Shown here: positions 58,888 to 64,000 of the stretch, in pieces
How the letters are laid out: every line of letters starts with the position of its first letter
Numbering within the stretch: position 1 is the stretch's first letter
Assembly (NCBI RefSeq): GCF_014635485.1
Contig: NZ_BMCX01000002.1
Location: 1 to 64,000, forward strand
Length of the DNA stretch: 64,000 bases
DNA from: Corynebacterium pelargi
Lineage (GTDB): Bacteria; Actinomycetota; Actinomycetes; Mycobacteriales; Mycobacteriaceae
Direction: 5' to 3'
Position numbers and translations under genes: made by a program
Notes under the pieces: generated by a model
Database searches by the model: none
Told to the model about the DNA's origin: nothing
The model's input: the letters and a program-made list of their open reading frames with translations, nothing else

Positions 58888-61305
58888 ATGAACACCACCC
58901 CTGAGGTCACCGACCGCAGCAAACCAGTGCTCAGCATGAGCAAAGCATGGGTGCAAGGTGTCGCCTTGGTCATGCTTCTTGGCTTCTTTGTCATGGGCTT
59001 CTTGGCGTACCGCACCTACGACGCCTCCATGCCGCTGCCTGAAAAAATCGTTGCCGAAAAAACCGGCGATACCCTAATCACCCAAGAACAAATCACCCAC
59101 GGCCAGGAAATCTTCCAGGCCCGAGGCCTGCAACAATACGGATCAGTGCTCGGCCACGGCGCATACTTGGGCGCCGATTACACCGCCGAATACCTGCGCA
59201 TGGCCACTGATCTTGCCGCAGAAGAATTTGCAAAAGCAGAACTGCCCCAAGGCACCGATGCCCACGATGCAGTGGTAGAAGAATTCCGAACCAACCGCTA
59301 CAACGAAGACACCGGCGTACTTGAGTGGACCGATAACCAGATCAAAGCCTTCGAGCAAGCACAGCAGTATTACCTGGACTATTTCGGTACCAACTCCTTC
59401 GATCACGGCCTGCCCAAAGACTTCATCACCAACAAAGAAGACATCCGTGACCTCACGGCATTCTTTGGCTGGACCGCGTGGGCTGCCGCAGCAGAACGCC
59501 CCGGCTTGGATTACTCCTACACCAATAACTGGCCAGCAGAACCCCGCGTAGAAAACGGCCCCACTGCCGACATCGTGGTGTGGTCAGTGCTTTCCCTCAT
59601 CGCACTGATCGGCGGCACCGGATTAATCTTCGCCATCTACGGGCGCTGGTCTAAGCAAATCGGCTGGCATTCAGAAGAACAGCTCAACCTCGACTTCAAA
59701 CAACCAGGAGAAGTTGGCCTTACTAAATCTCAAAAAGTAGTGGCTTGGTTCTTCTTCGTTATCGTGCTGCTGTTTTTAATCCAATCCTTCCTCGGCGCCG
59801 CAGTGCAGCACTACCGCGCAGAGATCACCGGCTTCTTCGGATTACCACTGCAAGAAATCCTGCCCTATAACGTCGCCCGCACCTGGCACCTCCAGCTCTC
59901 CTTACTCTGGACCGCCGGCGGCCTGCTCGCAGCAGGGCTATTCCTCGCACCATTTATTGCCAAGAAAGAACCCAAGAAGCAAGGCGTGCTCGCCTGGATC
60001 CTGCTGGGGGCTATCGCCTTCGTGGTGTTCGGCTCCATGGCATTTGAGTGGCTCTCCGCATTTGGCAAGGTGCCCGAAGGCTCGCTGTTCTCCCAGCAAT
60101 GGGAATACTTAGATCTGCCGCGCTTCTTCCAGATCCTGCTCACCGCAGGCATGTTCATCTGGATCGCAATGATCTTCCGCTCCCTGCACGGACGCCTTAA
60201 GGGCGAGCACAAGTCCAATATGCCCTGGCTCTTCTTCTTCTCTGGCCTGACCATCCCCGGCTTCTACGCCGTAGGCATGCTCGCCGGCTCCGATACCCAC
60301 ATCTCCGTTGCCGAATTCTGGCGCTTCTGGGTCGTGCACCTCTGGGTTGAAGACTTCTTAGAGCTCTTCACCACCATCATGGTGGCCTATGTCTTCGTGC
60401 TGCTCGGCGTGATCCGCGAGCGCATTGCCCTAGGCATCATCTACCTCGACATCATCTTGTATTCCGTGGGCGGTGTTATCGGCACCATGCACCACCTCTA
60501 CTTCTCGGGCACACCCGTGGAGCACATGGCCTTAGGTGCTTTCTTCTCAGCCGCAGAAGTTGTGCCACTGACCCTGCTCACCGTAGAAGCATGGACATTC
60601 CTGCAACTGGGTTCGCGCCAGCGCGCCTCCGGCGATCGCCCCTTCCCGCACCGCTGGGCTGTGCTGTTCCTCGTGGCCGTTGGCTTCTGGAACTTCCTCG
60701 GCGCCGGTGTGTTCGGCTTCCTGGTCAACCTCCCCGTCGTCTCCTACTACCAAATCGGCACCGCGCTGACCGCCAACCACGCACACGGCGCCATGATGGG
60801 CGTGTACGGATTCATGGCCATCGGCCTTGGAGTATTTGCCCTGCGCTATCTGCTGCCCAAGCGCTATTGGAATGACAAGCTCATGGGCTTAAGCTTCTGG
60901 CTGCTCAACATTGGTTTGTTGTGGATGGTGGTGATTTCGCTGCTGCCATTGGGCATTGTCCAGCTCTACCACTCCGTGGGCGAAGGCTATGTGGAGGCCC
61001 GCTCCCTGGGCTATCTCACCCAACCTGGCAACGCCATCCTCGAATGGCTACGCCTGCCCGGCGATGTGCTCTTCCTCGCCGGCATCTTCCCTCTGCTGTG
61101 GATGGGCTTCAAAGGCCTGCTGCACAACAAAGAAATCCCCACCGTGGATACCCAACCCGATAACGCCCTCTACTCCGTCATTTCGCTTGACGACGCCCCC
61201 GACACCAACACCCAAGCACACTCACAGGTGGGTCTGGTCTCAGGCGGGCACGGCCGCGTTGATCGGCGCGCTGAAGATGAGCCACGCGGGGGCGTCGAAA
61301 AGTGA
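58888..61305 (+). CDS. norZ: quinol-dependent nitric oxide reductase (qNor)
   Basis: 805 residues. Amino part: one helix and a soluble cytochrome-c-like domain without a CxxCH haem motif (GQEIFQARGLQQYGSVLGHG), as in quinol-type enzymes. Then 13-odd helices of the haem-copper oxidase fold with His ligands in RTWHLQLSLLW, VVHLWVEDFLE, GTMHHLYFSG and ANHAHGAMMG. Reduces NO to nitrous oxide using menaquinol. The last ~45 residues form a polar tail. The next gene starts in its stop (GTGA). Confidence 0.93.
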   Translation: MNTTPEVTDRSKPVLSMSKAWVQGVALVMLLGFFVMGFLAYRTYDASMPLPEKIVAEKTGDTLITQEQITHGQEIFQARGLQQYGSVLGHGAYLGADYTAEYLRMATDLAAEEFAKAELPQGTDAHDAVVEEFRTNRYNEDTGVLEWTDNQIKAFEQAQQYYLDYFGTNSFDHGLPKDFITNKEDIRDLTAFFGWTAWAAAAERPGLDYSYTNNWPAEPRVENGPTADIVVWSVLSLIALIGGTGLIFAIYGRWSKQIGWHSEEQLNLDFKQPGEVGLTKSQKVVAWFFFVIVLLFLIQSFLGAAVQHYRAEITGFFGLPLQEILPYNVARTWHLQLSLLWTAGGLLAAGLFLAPFIAKKEPKKQGVLAWILLGAIAFVVFGSMAFEWLSAFGKVPEGSLFSQQWEYLDLPRFFQILLTAGMFIWIAMIFRSLHGRLKGEHKSNMPWLFFFSGLTIPGFYAVGMLAGSDTHISVAEFWRFWVVHLWVEDFLELFTTIMVAYVFVLLGVIRERIALGIIYLDIILYSVGGVIGTMHHLYFSGTPVEHMALGAFFSAAEVVPLTLLTVEAWTFLQLGSRQRASGDRPFPHRWAVLFLVAVGFWNFLGAGVFGFLVNLPVVSYYQIGTALTANHAHGAMMGVYGFMAIGLGVFALRYLLPKRYWNDKLMGLSFWLLNIGLLWMVVISLLPLGIVQLYHSVGEGYVEARSLGYLTQPGNAILEWLRLPGDVLFLAGIFPLLWMGFKGLLHNKEIPTVDTQPDNALYSVISLDDAPDTNTQAHSQVGLVSGGHGRVDRRAEDEPRGGVEK

Positions 61306-61943
61306 ACACCCCAGACGTGTTCACCTGGCTAGCGGGCGCCTACGCCATCTTCCTCCTGGGGGTGGCGTGGGGCTTCGACCGCATGGCGCAACACACCTCC
61401 AACAGAACCAGCGACATGCGCACCGGAACCTTCCGCTACGTCGAACAACACGACGCCTGGCAATGCCCCGAAGACCACTGGCTCTGGCCATCCAGCTTCG
61501 ACCCAGAAAACCGAGTAATGCGCTACCGCGCACACCCCACCGTGTGCAACAACTGCCCAGTCAAACAAAGCTGCACCGCAAGCGCACACGGGCGCGAAGT
61601 AACCAGACAACTCGACCCCTGGCCACACTCAGACTCCGGGCGATTCCACCGCGGCATCGCACTAGGGGTAGCACTCATGGGACTCATCCTGCCACTGGTC
61701 TCCCTGATCCAATACCACACAATCGCAGACCTGCTACTCATCGGCGCAGTGCTCGTGATCATGATCGGCGGCACCATCCCACTGGCCAAACACCTATGGA
61801 ACACGCCCTCCAACTTCCCCACCACAGTGCATGTGCCCCACCTGGATGACAGGCAGGCAGAAATCGAAGCAGCGGTGGATCGCTACGCACGCCGCTACGG
61901 ATCCGACGCACGCAAACTTGCCCAAGAAAGGAAGCGCCCATGA
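61302..61943 (+). CDS. membrane protein with transposase-like Cys ribbon, qNor-linked
   Basis: 213 residues, GTGA overlap with qNor. One amino helix, then a ~90-residue soluble part: QCPEDHWLWP, YRAHPTVCNNCPVKQSC, GREVTRQ. The pattern CPxxH...YRA...C..CP....C....GR resembles the zinc ribbon of IS1182-type transposases, here placed between membrane helices. Two further helices and a charged tail follow. ATGA overlap with the slipin gene makes a tight three-gene operon. Function unknown; metal or haem handling for NO reductase is a guess. Confidence 0.7.
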   Translation: MNTPDVFTWLAGAYAIFLLGVAWGFDRMAQHTSNRTSDMRTGTFRYVEQHDAWQCPEDHWLWPSSFDPENRVMRYRAHPTVCNNCPVKQSCTASAHGREVTRQLDPWPHSDSGRFHRGIALGVALMGLILPLVSLIQYHTIADLLLIGAVLVIMIGGTIPLAKHLWNTPSNFPTTVHVPHLDDRQAEIEAAVDRYARRYGSDARKLAQERKRP

Positions 61944-62755
61944 GCGCACTCGTATTCTGGCCAATCATGGCCGGCATCCTCATCGCCATCCTGGTGGTAC
62001 TGCTTTCCTACTCCATCAAAGTGATCAAACAATACGAACGCGGCGTCGCATTTCGCTTCGGCCACGTCAAACCACTCATGGAACCAGGACTGCACTTCCT
62101 CATCCCCGGCGTGGACAAACTCGAAAGAGTAGACCAACGCGTAGTCACCCTCACCATCCCACCGCAGGAGATCATCACCAAAGACAATGTCTCCGTGCGC
62201 GTGAACGCCGTAGTGATGTTCGAAGTACTCGACTCACTCAAGGCGGTGCTAGAGGTAGAAAACTACGCAGTAGCCACCTCACAGATCGCACAAACCACGC
62301 TGCGCTCCCTCCTCGGCCGCGCCGACCTTGACGACCTCCTCGCACACCGCGAAGAACTCAACGAAGACCTGCGCAAAATCATCAACGGCCAAACCACCCG
62401 CTGGGGCGTAGAAACCCGCATCGTGGAAATCAAAGACGTAGAAATCCCCGAAGCAATGCAACGCGCCCTCGCCCGCGAAGCCGAAGCCGAACGCGAACGC
62501 CGCGCCAAAGTGATCTCCGCACACGGCGAACTCCAATCCTCCGTGGAACTGCGCCAAGCCGCCGAAGAACTACAAAAAGCACCAGCCGCACTCCAACTGC
62601 GCTACCTACAAACAGTGCTCGAACTCGGCGCCGACCAGAACTCCACCATCGTGTTCCCGCTGCCCATCGACATCATGCAAGGCTTCATGGACAAAGCCAC
62701 ACAAATGGGCATCCCCCTGCCCAAAATCACCGGCAAACAACCCGAAAGTGAATAG
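61940..62755 (+). CDS. SPFH-domain slipin (stomatin-like membrane protein)
   Basis: 271 residues. One amino membrane helix (FWPIMAGILIAILVVLLSYS), then the SPFH/Band 7 domain: YERGVAFRFGHVKPLMEPGLHFLIPGVDKLERVDQR in outline, IPPQEIITKDNVSVRVNAVV, and LGRADLDDLLAHREELNEDL. An Ala/Glu coiled coil (EAEAERERRAKVISA) follows. Forms membrane scaffolds; here it closes the qNor operon. No NfeD partner beside it. Confidence 0.88.
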   Translation: MSALVFWPIMAGILIAILVVLLSYSIKVIKQYERGVAFRFGHVKPLMEPGLHFLIPGVDKLERVDQRVVTLTIPPQEIITKDNVSVRVNAVVMFEVLDSLKAVLEVENYAVATSQIAQTTLRSLLGRADLDDLLAHREELNEDLRKIINGQTTRWGVETRIVEIKDVEIPEAMQRALAREAEAERERRAKVISAHGELQSSVELRQAAEELQKAPAALQLRYLQTVLELGADQNSTIVFPLPIDIMQGFMDKATQMGIPLPKITGKQPESE

Positions 62756-62784
62756 GGAAGCACAGAAGCAATTTGGAGGAAAGT

Positions 62785-62812
62785 AAGAGCCAGCCTTTGG
62801 CTGGCTCTTTTC
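62785..62812 (+). terminator. terminator of the qNor-slipin operon
   Basis: aagagccagcc-ttt-ggctggctctt then ttcctttt. Confidence 0.9.
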
Positions 62813-62909
62813 CTTTTGGTCGGCCCGCGGGGCCGGCTGTTTTGTGAATGTTCAAATTAATGAACATGGACTCTGCTATCAGAAGTGTGCACGCTGGAAG
62901 AGCGCTGAA

Positions 62910-63329
62910 TTAGTTTTGAGGATTTTCCCCCTGAGGGATTAAAGGCCACAGTGAAAGGCCTCTGAGAATAACTACCAAAACGAGCAAAACCAGAACTACG
63001 CGAATCAAAAAATCCACTGCAAAGCAGAGTCTGACAACCCACTTATGGTCACTTGTAAAGCAATGGTATTTACCAATCGCGTCGCTTTCTTCAGGATAGT
63101 GATAACCGGCGTAAAGTTGCCACAATGTCATGAAAGGTGCGATGCTCCCCAGGGAATGGAAGGCTTGGATACCTGGCAGAGCATTGCTATCTGAATGGGG
63201 GTCGGGGTTGAGATAGGGTACTAAGTCGGAACTGGAGTCTGTTCTAGTGTCGGGTTGCGAATCGTCAGAATCAATAGGGTCGGGGGTCGGCTGAGGCTGG
63301 TTGTTTGACGACAAGAATCTACTCCCCAA
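62910..63329 (-). CDS. membrane-anchored protein, candidate partner of the Panacea gene
   Basis: 139 residues. A polar Asp/Ser/Pro-rich amino third, a middle with aromatic residues (LWQLYAGYHYPEE), then one strong carboxyl hydrophobic segment (FLIRVVLVLLVLVVILRGLS). It overlaps the Panacea-domain gene by 11 bases. In known Panacea toxin-antitoxin pairs the second gene varies and can encode a membrane protein, so it could be a toxin; no motif proves it. Confidence 0.55.
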   Translation of the reverse strand: MGSRFLSSNNQPQPTPDPIDSDDSQPDTRTDSSSDLVPYLNPDPHSDSNALPGIQAFHSLGSIAPFMTLWQLYAGYHYPEESDAIGKYHCFTSDHKWVVRLCFAVDFLIRVVLVLLVLVVILRGLSLWPLIPQGENPQN

Positions 63330-63852
63330 CGTCTCCGTTTACGCGACTAGGACTCTCCGGCGATGCTGTGTAAGGCGGCAGCATCAATTCGTTCTGGTAG
63401 GTGTCATCTATAGTCACATCGTTTGGGTCGATGAACCGTTGCTCGTTTTTCCTAGCTCGATCCCACGCTGAATTCTCCGCATGTGTCAATTTATAAAGTT
63501 TGATCGCGCCTAGGTCGCGTGTCGCAGCCCAAACTTTGTCGAGTGCCACACGCAATTCTGGGTTAGTGCTTTCATTCACTCCAAACGAATTGCCGAGTGC
63601 ATCCTGTGTTGCATACTTTGTAATTGGGTATCCGCCGAACGGTTGGAATTCTCGATAGACGGATCGAAGGACAGGGCCATAACGCCAAGCTTCAAACCGC
63701 TCTTCAAAGAGCTGCTCTTCGGTTACCTTCGCGTACTCGCTTGCGACAAAGTACATGATTTTCTGAAGTTTTAAAGGTGAGATAGCAATTTCGTCATTAA
63801 ACGCACGCCTAAGGATGTTGTTGCTGATTACGGTCGGGTCACTGTAGCTCAT
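63319..63852 (-). CDS. Panacea (DUF4065) domain protein, candidate antitoxin
   Basis: 177 residues. The amino block ISPLKLQKIMYFVASEYAK and FEAWRYGPVLRSVYREF are the DUF4065/SocA (Panacea) signature; AIKLYKLTHAENSAWDRAR is the usual end of the domain. Such proteins act as antitoxins or proteolysis adaptors. The ATG has GGAGCTG-type sequence upstream. First gene of a two-gene operon. The last ~145 bases of the window (63853-64000) hold its promoter region and nothing else I can support. Confidence 0.8.
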   Translation of the reverse strand: MSYSDPTVISNNILRRAFNDEIAISPLKLQKIMYFVASEYAKVTEEQLFEERFEAWRYGPVLRSVYREFQPFGGYPITKYATQDALGNSFGVNESTNPELRVALDKVWAATRDLGAIKLYKLTHAENSAWDRARKNEQRFIDPNDVTIDDTYQNELMLPPYTASPESPSRVNGDVGE

Positions 63853-64000
63853 TTCGGCAGCTCCTTATCGAACTTAACTTGCAATAATGGCAAAGGTAAA
63901 TAGTCCGCTGTTGAGATGTGCTGATCTACCCACTTTGGTAGTAGGGTGGGTGGTTTCAGTGTAGGTCAACGAAAGGATAGATTGAAGAGCTATTGGGTAA

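Overview
The window is a stretch of a Corynebacterium chromosome. Evidence: the galactan export and priming trio glfT1-wzt-wzm next to a class V aminotransferase-like gene and a quinone oxidoreductase; an rpsF-ssb-rplI order without rpsR; a MarR/universal-stress/Pon1 neighbourhood; the PdxR-pdxST divergon; a sortase-assembled Spa-type pilus; and frequent GTG/TTG and apparently leaderless starts. The species cannot be named from the sequence alone.

Layout. 1-3.9 kb is an accessory island: the 3' end of a large polymorphic-toxin-like gene, a membrane immunity candidate, an IS3-type remnant, an orphan toxin tail and four small membrane-protein genes in two paralogous families, one interrupted by a ten-G tract. 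4-31 kb is mostly core: leuS, an MFS carrier, nnr, nei, gntP/gntK, trhO, a MarR-usp-SDR operon, pon1, a ClC channel, rpsF-ssb-rplI, a DnaA-box-rich gap, a GH15 hydrolase, dnaB, the galactan genes and a tRNA-Ser. 31-45.1 kb holds molybdopterin genes (moeB, a mog-moaE fusion, moaD), pat, three tRNAs, poxB between two identical tRNA-Arg genes, pdxR/pdxST, a DUF559 protein, tyrA, tadA and a fourth tRNA. It is punctuated by three arrays of a 104-105 bp palindromic repeat, each lying between genes that converge on it. 45-64 kb holds a CDF-like carrier, an MMPL transporter, tgt, a pilus island (tip adhesin, shaft pilin, class C sortase, second pilin), a YhhQ-type queuosine-precursor importer, gluQ, a quinol NO reductase with two companion membrane genes, and a Panacea-domain gene overlapping a membrane-protein gene.

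Genes working together: tgt, the YhhQ homologue and gluQ point to queuosine salvage and glutamylation. glfT1/wzt/wzm start and export the cell-wall galactan. The four-gene pilus set covers tip, shaft, second pilin and assembly enzyme. PdxR with pdxS/T controls and makes pyridoxal phosphate.

Most interesting: the phased palindrome arrays at three convergent junctions (about 16 units); a six-member DnaA-box cluster two genes upstream of dnaB; the G10 tract in a toxin-immunity-like island; a Tgt without its three zinc-ligand cysteines; and a leader ORF with two hairpins between the tip and shaft pilin genes. All homology calls come from reading motifs by eye; no database was searched.
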